From Zelopaecilomyces penicillatus (lineage: Eukaryota; Ascomycota; Sordariomycetes; Hypocreales; Pseudodiploosporaceae), in NCBI GenBank assembly GCA_005765155.1, contig VCCP01000006.1:1810501-1874500 (forward strand): a stretch of 64,000 nucleotides of DNA, given 5' to 3'. This document shows, piece after piece, positions 11,901-23,643 of the stretch. Every line of letters begins with the position of its first letter. The first letter of the stretch is position 1. The position numbers were made by a program, and so were the translations under genes. The notes below the pieces were generated by a model that had not been told where the DNA came from, did not search any database, and was given only the letters and a program-made list of their open reading frames with translations.

Positions 11901-14900
11901 GGTACGGATGGTGTAAACTTGGGAGCCACGAGCGGGTAGAGTAGCGAGTAGTAGATAACCTGGGCAAATACGCCAGTGCTGGTGAAATCGCCCAAGTTTT
12001 GGAACAACCCAGACGGGATGGACCGTTGCTTAGGCTCGTAGACAATGTCTTCGGTTTCCTTGCCTGTCTTGATACCCATTTTCTTGCGGTATACCATTTC
12101 AGACTCCTCACGCTGGTTTTTGTTGTAGTGTGCAATGTAAGGGTCAATCTCTTCGATGAACTCTGGCCGCAGCTCAAATGTACCAACATCCGACACACCT
12201 TCTGGTGACTTGAATGTTGCCATCTCATCTAAAACACGATGGAAATCTTCTTGTTCTTGGTACTTTTCGGGCAGCTTGAGACAGATCTCATTGAATGACA
12301 GAGGCTTGAAGCAAAGCACGTGTATGATATCGCGCCTCATGGCGAGCATGCGAGAGTTGGGCTCATCATGGGGAGCGATTAAAGATGTCCGGTCGCTAAG
12401 TAGCACAATGAGAAGATGGATCATGTCCTCAACAATGTCGAGATGCTGACTATCGTCTTGAGCTTCCGACTTCAACTCAAACAGGCCTTTAACCCATCTA
12501 TCCATCCCAAAACGGTCAATAATCGACGCGAGCACACGACTCGGATTGCAGATTACCATGGCCGTTTGCAGAAGAAATATATCTCGATGATGGGAGACAT
12601 CTCTATGCCCAACTCCTCGATATGTGCTAGCTTGGTGACGGAGGCTTATGCCGTTTCGTACCCACATATTGGCCTTGATCTGGGCCAGCCAGGCACAGAC
12701 GCGAAGCGGATAATCGAAAGCTGCCATCAAGTAATCTTCAGATTGGTAGTCTTTTTTGGGAATGTGTGGCCTTCCCATCAGATTAGGCTTTGCACGGAGT
12801 TCTTGTGAAGTGAAGCTGAGAAGAGTTCGCACATTCGAGGCAGGTAAGGAACGACCGCACTCGATCAACCAGGAGAGCGTGTAGTGAAGGGCGTGGTGAA
12901 AACTGATCGAATCCTTCTCTACGACAAACTTGACGACATCATAGGATGCTGTATCGGAATCAAACTCGAGGTCAGTCAATGCTTTGAAACGCAGCTCGTC
13001 TTTGATTTCCCCTTGCTTGAATCGATGCCGTTCTGCCCCTATAGAATTCAGAATGACTGCTTTAGCCGTAGTCCGAATCGCCCTTTGGAGATAGTGCAAC
13101 TCATCAGGTGGACAGTCTCGGAACGCTTCCGCTAGATTCCTGGCCTGCAAGTTGATTTGCCGCGTCACCAACGAAGCGGTTATCCAAGAATCGGCCTCGT
13201 ACTCTACATGTTCGACAACAGCTCTGACATTGGGCCCAATACATTGGTGTAATTTTACCAGATCCAAGAACTGCATCAAATATCTAGGCTCGTATCTGAT
13301 ACGCTCCTGAACATGTTGTGAGCCAAAGAGATACTTCAAGTCCTGGTAAAAATGATACATGCGCCTGTTAGTAACAGACCCACTCTCAAATGCAAGGACG
13401 GCGTCGGGGGAAACATCCCAAGGATGGCCAACTTGTCTGGTTGTGAGAAAAGTGTAGAGAATGGCCAATAGGCTGCTCAAAAAGTTCCCGCGTTCAACCA
13501 CCTCGGCAGTGATGGACGGAGTTGTGAGCATCTGAAGCGAGAGATTTATAATTGAATGATCCGGTTCTCGGTCTCCCACAAGATAAAGCTGGGCTAAGAT
13601 GGTATATAGACTGGCGAACCGAAGTGCTAGCACACGTTTGAACTCGGGAATCTGTACCACGGTGGAAATATAGAGTGCTCTCAGATCATTTCTGACCTTT
13701 TTCCACATTCTTAGGTCGAATAACAGTAGCCAATCGAGTCGAACCCGCTTGAACACATCCTCTGCCGGAGGCACGTTCTCCCTTTGGGTATAGACAGCCG
13801 GCGTCTCGATCCAGTACCGGCCCGGTCGTGGTGTTACTTTTTCCACCTTTCCGGGCGTCTTGGGGATTTCAACATTTGCTTTGGCGTAGATAGTATGGGC
13901 TATGAGCGGTTCTGCTATGTCGGAGTCAGATGGCGTGCCATCTCGATCTCGAGTTGCCGATCTTGGCTGGACCTGAGGCGGCGGTGGAGGGGGCGGATAT
14001 CCAGCCATGGTGGCCTCATCCTCTTCTAAGGCTTCGGATTGAGTCCAATTCATCCCCACTTCTGCTACATCGCCTCTTGCATCAACCATCATAACGTCAT
14101 CTTCGCCCCCTTCGTCTCCACCAGCCGTTGAGCTTGACTCTGAGTGATTCTCGTCGTCCTCTTCATCCATATCAGCATCTTCCTCGTCGTCTTCATCATC
14201 TTCGTCATCTTCATCGTCGTCCAAGTCAATATCAAGCCCAGTCCTATTTCCTGCCCCTGCAGCGGCTTGTAAAGCCAATATGAACCGCGCGTTAACGTGT
14301 TGGCGACTAGCCCTTAGTTCTAGATACTGCTCGTCCTCTTCCTCGTCATCAATCAACCCCAAGGTATGAGTCGCCGAGCTTCCTTTCCTCCATGGCCGCA
14401 TGACTTCCTCACATACCGTCCGTCTGAGAATTTGATTATCATGGCCGACACAGCAGCCTGAGATGTCGCTCAGCCACTCAACGAGAGTGCCGCACATTTG
14501 CTCACGAAATGTATCTCTTGCTGATCTGATAGTCACAGTAACTCTAATTGCTTCCATTATCTTTGCCATTTCTAGTAGATGTGCCAAATCTGGCGAATAG
14601 GTCAGAAGACTCCGTCCGACTGTATCCGTTTCCCATGCGTCTTTGATAGCTTGACGGCGGGTTTTCCGGCAAGCCCGTGCTACCTGATCTCGAACTTCCT
14701 CGACCGTGTGTTTCTCGTCGTTCCATAAAACCAAAGCAAAATCTTTGCAGGGCTGGGAGTCAGGGCCGTAGTAGGCAGACGATAGACGTGATGTCTCTTC
14801 ATCCTTAATGATCGTAGCCTGGGTCTTTGTCTGACGCAGTTGTTCGGGGGAACAAGAAATGACATCGCAAATATAGTCGAAAACCCGTCCAATGGTCATC

Positions 14901-15445
14901 TGTAAGCTCGTTACAAGATCTCCTGGCAGGGCGAGAGCTTCTTTTCCTTTCCCTTTCTGATTACCCACGTCCATATCTGAGTGAATCGTACAGAAAAGAG
15001 GAGTTTTCCAGGCTTCATCATCCCCGCAGTCGCAGCAGCCGCTGTTTCCCACCGAGATGTGAATTCGGACCATGTGTCCTGTATGATCGGTCGAGTCGAA
15101 GCATCTGCTGCAGAGGCAACATGTTTCATCAGTACCGCATGTCCTGCACATGTATGAGGCTTCGCCGGGTTTGAAAATATGACCACATCTCTTGCCGCGA
15201 GCAGCCTGTGTGTATTCGGCGCCTTCTACGGCACCCTGAGCGTCGCTAAGCTTTAGGCTAGAAGATGGTTTGCCTTTTGGGAAAAAGAGGCGCATGTGCT
15301 CTTTGTTACCGCCAGCCAAGGACCAGAACAAGCTATTTAAGAGCTCTCGAGAGGCTTCCTCGGTGTAACGGTGGTTGAAACGAGCAGGCAGATCAGCCAG
15401 AAGTTGGCAGAGCTGCTGCTCTTGGGTAGATAAAGGTGGCTCCAT
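8902..15445 (-). CDS. UBR1: N-recognin E3 ubiquitin ligase UBR1
   Basis: Exons 15445-9240 and 9169-8902, 2,157 aa. It recognises N-degrons and transfers ubiquitin from an E2, sending substrates to the proteasome. The order of domains fits UBR1. The UBR box is at 87-157 (CGHIFKPGEASYMCRTCG, then CCLCSRCF, HTGHMVRIH, CCDCGD). A ClpS-like N-domain follows at about 232-285 (FALVLWNDEKHTVEEV). An acidic run of mostly Asp and Glu is at about 405-450. A RING-type cluster spans about 1365-1510 (CIMCQEE, SGCGHMMHYRCF, FVCPLCK). The C-terminal UBR/auto-inhibitory module begins near 1970. The last exon follows a 70-bp GTAAGT...CGTAG intron. It encodes the conserved tail with PYIDKYGETD, LRHGRQLFLN and NGGWDTL. 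Without this intron the protein would stop early and lose the tail. The main exon is an unbroken 6.2 kb. Confidence 0.97.
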
Positions 15446-16194
15446 ACTTCAAACTCTCATGATGTCGCTGGTTAAATGCACGTAGAAAAACTCTCGTCTG
15501 CCAAAACGTCGATGCTGACAGATGGGCGACGGTGGTGATGCCAGGTGGGGTGGCTCTTGAAATGGTGTCTGGGGAACGCTTCCAGAGTCGCTACACACAC
15601 ATCTTTTAGTCAAGCACAGGGAAGAAAGAAATTCAAGGCACGGACAGGCTCTGGAGAAATGCGTGCGTTTGTCTGGGGGAAGTGGCGAATCTGGTGGTGC
15701 TCAAGGCACTGCTGTGTAAAAGAGGTTGTTGAAAGGTTAGCTGTCTGGTTTGCGGTCGGCTTTGGGACAGATCGAGCTGCCCCTCGGTGGTGACAAGACC
15801 TACCCATCGACGTCAGATCGCGCTCAAAGCACCACATTCATCCGCCATCTCACAGCAGAACTGGTGCACACATTCACCTACTTGGTACCACAGGTGCAAG
15901 GAAGAAAAAGGCAAATAAATAAATCAGAGTTTACGCTATAGTAATTGGAGATTTTGACTGAGGCGACTTGGTATTCAATAATGATGGAAATTTGTCGAGA
16001 AACACTAAATGGCAGGCGCACTGCTTAGCTTATGGTTACGTTATAGAGCCCAGTCAACGATAAAAAGTGGTACATCATGGCTTGGAAGTGTGTGCGACGC
16101 CGCCTCTATTCCCCTTCTAAAATGCACAGTTTACAGACGCCCAGAGGGGCCGCTCCAATTCCCCGACTGTCCCAGAACCCACGGCTTCTCCCAT
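15446..16194. other. intergenic, UBR1 promoter side
   Basis: No gene is recognised. It contains the upstream region of UBR1 and the 3' flank of QCR9. Confidence 0.5.
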
Positions 16195-16680
16195 TTACTC
16201 GTCATCCTCCTCCGCCGCCTCAACATACTTGTGTCGGATATCCTTCCATTGTCGCTGTATAGTCCAGTGTTAGCACTCCAGCTGCTCCTTTCCGGCGGGT
16301 TAGGGGAAGAACCTACGCCTCGGTTATGATGGTCCCAGACTTTATTCATGGTGGAGTTGAAGCCGCTGTCAAGAGATTAGTGTTTGTGTGCCAGCAGTCG
16401 CAGTGAGCCCGAGGGTAAGTCGGTAGAAGGGTTTTTGCACGTACAGCTCCCAGACGAAGCCAGCACCGAAGACTGCCACCAGGAAGGAGTAGTTCTTGCG
16501 GAAGATGGAGCTGCAATCGTAACCTGTCAGTAACCGGGTCGAGGAGGAGTTCGCTGATGCGAGGTGGCGGCTTGCCTGTAGAGAGTGCTGCTGATGCCGA
16601 GAGCCTGTTCAGATGCGCGATTAGCTGTTGTTGCCGGCGTTGGACGGTGCAGGTCGGAGAGCGAAAGTGGCTCTTACCAT
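16195..16680 (-). CDS. QCR9: cytochrome bc1 complex subunit 9 (QCR9), five small exons
   Basis: Exons 16680-16678, 16604-16576, 16510-16445, 16365-16317 and 16254-16195 join to 69 codons (68 aa), close to the usual size of about 66. The product is a small single-span subunit of respiratory complex III in the inner mitochondrial membrane, needed for Rieske protein assembly. Visible in the translation: a start MALGISSTLY, the membrane segment after IFRKNYSFLVAVFGAGF, then NSTMNKVWDHHNRGRQWKDI and an acidic tail EAAEEDDE. All exon joins keep frame. Odd points: the first coding exon is the ATG alone, and the second intron starts GC rather than GT (AG|GCAAGC...TTGCAG). The gene sits between UBR1 and the calcium ATPase, all on the minus strand. 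Confidence 0.9.
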
Positions 16681-17196
16681 GATGTCTACTGCGTGCGATT
16701 GGGCACGTCCGATATAATCTTGGTCAGTTAGAGGCCGTAAGGCTAGATTTCGAGGGATGTCGTCGAAGTTGGGAAAGGTCTGAGGACGAGCCAGCAGCGA
16801 AATTCACGAAGTGCACCTGGCCTTTAGGCGGCCTCTGATTGGTCGGTGGCATCACAACCTCGGACCCACAATTCTCTTTCCGGCACCTCCCGCTGCCTCA
16901 TTTATCAACCATCTGCCTAGGCTTCATGATGCTTGAGCAATATTTCGGTGCATGGCTCGTCCATACGACACGTGGAATTGGAATGATAATCATCAGCTCT
17001 GTTTCTACTCGAAATAGGAGGGCAGACTTCAGGCTCGAATAGTTCTCCCTTCAAACCCCCAACCAGTCCATTCGCCCACATTGCTAGTTACAGACTTACA
17101 GTCCACGACGGGTGTCGCTCAATTGGAGGTCAGACCAAATGAAGGCTTACTTTGTCTTGATTGCTCCAACGTAGTTAGAACCTTGTTGTATACAGC
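16681..17196. other. intergenic between QCR9 and calcium ATPase
   Basis: QCR9 promoter and the 3' end of the ATPase gene. No gene or clear element is seen. Confidence 0.5.
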
Positions 17197-20100
17197 TCAC
17201 TGAGTGTTTCCTCGAGCCTCCCAAATACCTTCTCTGTCACCGTTCAGCTTCCCTTCAACTCTTGCTTTCACCTCTTTCGCTCGCTGCATCGACGCCCTGA
17301 AGCCTACATGCTGCTGCACTCGCGGTCCACGAAGTGTGCTCATGACCCGCAAAGGAGGTCTCACAAACTCATCATCATCACTCTGCTCTGGAGTTTTCTT
17401 GCCGTCTCCCTCTGCCTCAGTCCAGATCCCGCGAATGAAGCCTGGCAGACAGGCCGAGAGCCATGAGTCGGGGGTTAGTCTAATGATAGCTCCCCATGTA
17501 AGGAAATGGCCCCGAGACCGATCGACGGCCCCCATTCCTTCCTGTTGAGCGCTGTAATCTTGAATGCTTCGTCGCCGACAAATACGATGAGGACCTGGCC
17601 ACTAATCATCAAGAGATTGATAACGATGAAGAAGATATTTCGATGAATACCCTCGAAGATGTTGAGTTTGTTGTCGAGACGGCGATTGCTGCAAAACGAC
17701 CATTAGACATGAGTAACTTGCTACAAAAACCTCTCAATGCACTTACTTCACTTCATTAGATATCTGAAGCCATACAAAAGTGTTTGAAGACGAGTGTCTT
17801 TAGCACCTTTTCGTCTTTCGGACCATCTTCGTAGCCGAGAAGAGACTTACCTGCAAAATGCAGGACCAATGTGATGCCAAGTTGGCAAATCGCCTGACCG
17901 ATAATCATCTTGGTCATCCCAAGAGTGATTAATGGCGCAGACTTTCTGTCTGGTTTTCGATCCAGAATGCCTTGACTGGGTGGATCAGTAGCCAGGGCTA
18001 GGGCAGCGAACGTGTCCATGATAAGGTTTACCCAGAGCAGTTGTACTGCGTTGAGTACTGATTCTTCCTTGTTGCTTGCAACGGCGGAGATAAAGGTCAA
18101 AATGACGGCAGTAATGTTAACGGTCAATTGAAACTATAAGTCAATGGTCAGACTTCATCTAACCTTTTACGTTCAATGTTGTGCAACTTGCCTGCAGGAA
18201 CTTCTTGACAGAGTCATTGACTGCTCTCCCCCACATTATTCCCTTCACAATAGAGGCAAAGCTGTTTCACGTTAGTTTGGACTTGTAAATGAGAGCCGAA
18301 TAAAACATACTTGTCGTCCAAAAGAACAATCGACGATGCCTCTTTGGCGGCCTCGGTGCCTGCAATACCCATCGAGAAGCCAATATCTGCCATTTTCAAT
18401 GCGGGTGCGTCGTTGGTCCCGTCACCCGTCACAGCAACTGTTTCTCCAAGCTCTTTTAAGGTCCTCACAAGGATCCTTTTATCTTCGGGGCTTGAGCGGG
18501 CCAAGACCTGGAGATATCATGCCTTCTCCTGAAGATCGTTCGGAGACAGCCTCCTAAACTCTGGTCCCTCCATAGTGATGCCGCCTTCCTCAGGCCTATA
18601 AATACCACACTCCAAAGCAATTGCAGAGGCAGTGTTGATGTTGTCTCCTGTCACCATTCTTACGTAGACGCCTGCCCGACAGCAGTCCTTGATGGCCTCA
18701 ATGACGGTTGGCCTGAGAGGGTCCTTGATACCATACACACCTATCAATATCATCTCACTATGGGTCTTGGTGAAGTCAGCCATTTTATCATCGCTCTCCT
18801 GTGCAGCCCCCTCGGGCGGCCAAGATTCAAAGTCGCGGTAAGATGAACCTATTGTTCGAAGCGACTGCCCAGCATACGAGTCGATTAATGAGCTGATTGC
18901 AGCTCTGTCGTTAGGAGTGATGGGCTTAGAGCTGAGCTCAGCTCCCGAAAAATCCGTTAGAATATTGGTGCATCTCATAACCAATATTTCTGAAGCGCCC
19001 TTGACATATGCACGGTACACGCCATTTGCAAGTCGAACGACAACAGCGCTATATTTATACTTGCTGTCAAACGGCACCACCTGAACAATTTCGGCCGCAG
19101 ACCGGATTTCCTGAAGGGGGCCCATGCCTAGGTGCTCACAACAGAATGTGAGTAGAGCGACCTCGGTTTTGGACCCAATGTATCTTTCTAGACCATCCAT
19201 ATCTGCTTCAAATGCTGTAGAGTTGAGAGCATTAGACTGAATTATCACGTCGCAAATTGTTGGACTCAGAGTCTCCTTGAACTTGGCCAGGCTGACACTT
19301 GGAATCTTGAAGTCGTCTTGTTCAACTTTGGGATCGTTGTCAACTGGCTGTGTCAAGCCACCAAAGCCTATACTGGTACCCAGGACCGCAGCAACCAAGG
19401 CCATCTTGTTCTGCGTCAACGTGCCAGTCTTGTCAGAACACACAGTGGTAGCATTTCCCATAGTCTCACACGCCTTCAACACCCGAACCAGGTTATTATC
19501 GCGAAGCATCTTAACAGTATCAAAACTCAGGGCAAGGGTAACTGCCAGGGGCAAGCCTTCAGGAACAGCTACGACAACAACTGTGACGGATACAATGAAG
19601 ATCTTCAGAAACACCTGACCCTTTTCTGACGGGGATTCGTGGTTTCTTGGAAGTTGAGCGCAGAATTTGATAAAGAGTACGAGAAACAATAACAGTGCAG
19701 CGGCAGCGCCGATTTTAGCAATCCAATCAGCCAGGACGTTCAATTTCTTCTGTAGTGGAGTGTCGTCTTGTTCCGTTCGCAGCGCCATAGCAATTCGGCC
19801 ATAGCTAGAGTTGACTCCAACGGCAGTGACGAGAAAAGTGCCGTTCCCTTCGCTGACTTTGCTGCCGGAGATTATGAAGGGGTCCATTTTCTCGACCTCC
19901 ATTGGGTGAGCCTTTTGGAGCACCATTTGCACTTGAGCTGCTGGTGTTTTCCGCATTAGATCGGATTCTCCTGTGGCCGACGACTCATCACACTTGACTG
20001 CATGACCGTCAATGAAGATACCGTCTACGGGAACAATGTCTCCAGTCTCGAGATGCAGGACATCGCCAACCATGACATCAAACACGGATATTTCCAGTGA

Positions 20101-20931
20101 TTTCCCAGATCTGATGGCTTTGACCATTCGATTGTTGTTCTTCTTATTAAGTCTGCCAAACTGGCGCTGCATGTGCCAGTCATTGACTGTGCCGACTAGC
20201 ACCACAATGCTGTTCGAACAGAATGGTTAGCTTCAATACAAATTCTAGGTTGTTTTGAATGCTTACACTATTGCCACAATGATGGCCACACCTTCCACCC
20301 ATTCTACACGGGGTTTGCCTGGGTTATGCTTGCCACCAAAGGTCTGATACAATCCCAGAGCCAGGGATATTATTGCAGCAATGGTCAGGAGGATTAGGAC
20401 CTTGTCATTGTATGTCCTCCAGGCAATTTCAAGAGGCGTCTTTTCTTTCTTGTCTGGGAGCCTGTTGTCACGAAAGATTCTTGTGCGGTCTGTAAATATG
20501 TCTTTTGGGGTCAGTCTTTGCGGAAGAGGAATGTGAACATCAGGCTCTGCATTCGTTTCAGGAACAATATCTCCAGCTGTTCCGTATCTTGGAACACCGG
20601 CTGGCGCAACATCCTCAAATGCCACCGAACCATACAACACATTTTCATCAGCACTCAACCCTGACTTTCGATTGGTTCGAAGGCCTGTTTCTAACCCATC
20701 CAGGCCACCAAGCGCATAGAAGGCATGTATACTCTTGGGATTAAAAAGCTTGGAGAGCTGTCCAGGACTGAAGGCAAATTTGTTGTCATTGGTTCTGAAC
20801 ATGTCCTCTGTTCCTGGGTCTGGGGTCAAGGCATCCATGGTATCTAGGACAAAACTGCGTCCAATATCACCATTATTGCCATCGTGGTCGGTAATTCGTT
20901 CAATATCTAGTTCTCCAATGACTGGCTTCAT
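17197..20931 (-). pseudogene. PMC1: PMC1-type calcium-transporting P-type ATPase, disrupted
   Basis: Exons by splice signals: 20931-20267, 20209-18311, 18261-18192, 18133-17747, 17688-17197, about 1,170 codons, normal for the family. Intact enzymes pump Ca2+ out of the cytosol across vacuolar or plasma membrane. Motifs seen: VAVPEGLPLAV in the membrane domain, the phosphorylation site CSDKTGTLTQN, MVTGDN, the hinge VTGDGTNDAP, and late membrane spans. Three lesions break the reading: an in-frame TGA at 18519-18517 just before LQVLARSSPEDKR; one extra base in the run at 17782-17785 (frame shifts at the VF-TFVWLQI segment); one missing base beside 17498 (frame shifts at the ISL-WGAIIRLTP segment). 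All introns remain well formed, including a GC-AG intron at 18191-18134. Neighbouring genes, including 6 kb of UBR1, are free of such errors, so decay is more likely than poor sequence. A sequencing cause is not excluded. Confidence 0.85.
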
Positions 20932-22116
20932 GGCCAATAACTCAATAACGAGATATTACCACTTTCGATGATGTTTCGAGTTGTTTCCAATGACTGAAGG
21001 GGCATGTGTCACTTCAACACGCACAACTAGCCAGGCCGTGTCGAACTGGCCGACAGATGGATTTATAACACAATGAACTTATGAGGCCTCCGTCATTTCA
21101 TGGCAACTCACACACAAATGCGGCTTCACACGAGCAAACAAACATCCTAGGGACAAAGCTGACATGATAGGCTGTTTGCATCCAATTGACAATCGTGACA
21201 ACAAGGCTGAATGCCTCTCTACATGGGCGCAACCAAACAGATCAGTCAAGGATGAAACGTGCCACAGCATATTTGATGCGCACGATGGTGGCCATGATAG
21301 GATACCACAACAACGTGGCTGAGTCGCTTCCATGCTTGTGCATTTTGTTGATAGGTTATTGGCTGTGTAAGCCTCCATGTAGACTGCTATATTATGTGTG
21401 ACTATTTGCCTCATAGGATGGAAAGTATTTGCGAGTGAAGGAGACAGTAACATAGTCATTTGATTTGTGATGCTCAGGTCATGATGCCACTAGGGCTTCA
21501 CAGTAGGGGCCGCCAGCCAATGCCTGTTCGATCCAAAATTGAAGCTAAATTCTTGGATCGCAGCATCAAAGGTCGTTCAAAATATGAGACTGACACAATG
21601 AAATCCGAGGCTTGGTGCATCAAGCACTGCACCGTGGCGGTGGATCATTCGTTGAGTAACCGACTGCCTGTGTAATCAGCTTAGTACCTTGATGGCTGAT
21701 CTGTGTTGTTTCGAACCATGCAAGCCTCTACTTCAAGTAAACTAATCGATGCGGTTAAAAAATCCTATAGATATGCAAGGGCAGGTATTTGTTGTTCAGT
21801 CATTTTATCAGTCAAATGGTGGGTGTGAGTCTGACGATAAACTCAAAGCTCGGCTCAGAGTGGTGGTGAGGTGGGGTCTGCCAAGTGCTGAATGCCACTT
21901 TCGGCTTACCTATTGGGCCTCAACCTGAACTGCCGATGCAGACACTCAACCAACTGGTGCCTTTCCAGCTAAAGAAGCATCCAACTTTGCCCTCAAGGCA
22001 GTCCCTAATAGTAATTTCCATCCAGACTCAGCATCATCTCAGGCCAGACCTTGGGTTTCCAAACCAGTCAGTCAGTCAGTCCAGTCAAGTAATTGTCACC
22101 CCGCAACCTCCACGCA
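20932..22116. other. divergent promoter region, calcium ATPase / PYM
   Basis: The two flanking genes are transcribed away from each other. I see no gene in between. A CAGT tandem repeat lies at about 22066-22080, shortly upstream of the PYM start. Confidence 0.5.
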
Positions 22117-22728
22117 ATGGCACCATCGACGACAAATTCTGGCATCGCCACGGATGCAGACAGCGGCGAGCGCCACATCCCAGAGTCTATGAGAGCTGAT
22201 GGCAGTACACGCAAAGCCATCAAAATCCGGCCAGGCTACCGGCCACAGGAGGACGTGGAGGTGTACAAGAACCGGTCTGCAACAGCTTTCCACGAGCGTG
22301 GAAAGCGGATCGGCATCCCTGGAGCAGGCGGCCTGAAAGAAGAAGAGTCCACCCAGGTCCCGGCAGCAGGCAATAAGAACGCCAAGAGACGGGAGGCCCG
22401 AAGAAAGGCCAAAGCGGCTGGTGGTGGCGATGATGAGGATGAACCCACGCAAAACAAAGACAATGAGCCCAAGCAGGAGCCGGAACTGATTGACCCCGAA
22501 GTTGAGAAAGAGAAAAAGGCCAGGTCTCTTAAGAAGAAGCTGAAACAGGCCAAGGATCTCAAGATGAAGAAGGACGGTGGCGAGGGCTTACTGCCAGAGC
22601 AAATTGCCAAGGTCATCAAGATCAATGAGCTCATTCGTGAGTTGGATGCATTGGGATTTGACCAGGAGGGTGAACCAAGAGCTGCGCCAACAGATACTAC
22701 AACACAGAGTGGTGCAGACAAGGAGTGA
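22117..22728 (+). CDS. PYM1: PYM/WIBG exon-junction-complex disassembly factor
   Basis: Single exon, 203 aa, from the ATG in CGCAATGG context at 22117. PYM binds the Mago-Y14 heterodimer and the ribosome and removes exon junction complexes during translation. The Mago-binding N-terminus is clear: a Ser-Met-Arg-Ala-Asp-Gly start, then KAIKIRPGYRPQEDVEVYKN at about 28-51. The middle is Lys/Arg-rich and charged (about 85-165) with predicted coiled coil. The C-terminus has the conserved IAKVIKINELIRELDALG segment. Size and arrangement fit the family. It is on the plus strand, tandem with RPT4. Confidence 0.92.
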   Translation: MAPSTTNSGIATDADSGERHIPESMRADGSTRKAIKIRPGYRPQEDVEVYKNRSATAFHERGKRIGIPGAGGLKEEESTQVPAAGNKNAKRREARRKAKAAGGGDDEDEPTQNKDNEPKQEPELIDPEVEKEKKARSLKKKLKQAKDLKMKKDGGEGLLPEQIAKVIKINELIRELDALGFDQEGEPRAAPTDTTTQSGADKE

Positions 22729-23643
22729 AGGATATCACGACAATTCAACGTTGGCCAAAGGAAACGATAAGTAGTAGATGGAGGGTCTTGTCGATTGACT
22801 AGTTCTTTCGCCACTGTTCAAACATTACTACCACCAAACATTTGCTCAGTATAAGAGGTTCACGATATACTAGCCCCCTGAGAACAATCATCCAAGCCTA
22901 GAAAATAAAAAGGAAGGTCAAGGTTTAGGTTGAGGAACAGGGGGGTGGTACAGTCCATAACATCTTCCATCGTTGCTGCTAAAGCGGATTCGCCATTGGG
23001 TTTGTTGTGAGGGACTGTGGGGCGCCAGCACAATCGCTTGGAAGCTACGGATAGACGTATTAGGATGGTGCTTCTGGTATATGACAACATCAATGGTACT
23101 TTGGCGATTATATCGGGGGTTCTCACAAATCCCTAAACTACCTGTTAGATAGCTGGCCACTCCAACATGTAAAATAGAGAAACTTGATATGATCCCCACA
23201 CACTAGCTCGTTATCCAAAAAGAAAAATATCCAAATAAGGTTCCAGAAAGAAAAAAGAGTTTGAAGAGACTAAACGATCTTTTCCCCCAATGTAATCATT
23301 AAATTTACAGAACTCACAGGGGAATTAAAATCAGTAGAAATTTGAGATGAGCCTTCAAGTCTAGGGTAGCATTTAATTCTGGTGGTGTGCTTAGGCCATC
23401 AAGTTATGTCCCGATCTTCTGCCGGTGATTGGCGGCCAGGGTCCGCTCCCAAGGCTGCAGTGTGTGAGGTAAGCTCTCAGCTGCCCAGAGAACAACTGCA
23501 CCATCCACATCACTACATCCGCATCTAGCATCGCTGCCGTCGACCTCGCAGACCCTGCCTACTGCATACGAACTGACGAACGAATTGGCTTCTGAGACCG
23601 AGAAGAAACATATACGACAAGCCGTGCAGACCACATAGCGACC
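22729..23643. other. intergenic between PYM and RPT4
   Basis: 3' flank of PYM and promoter of RPT4. No gene is recognised. Two A-rich stretches lie at about 23215-23260. Confidence 0.5.

Noticed and set aside
22236..22814. 192-codon minus-strand frame
   Set aside because: Antisense to PYM, whose protein is clearly conserved.
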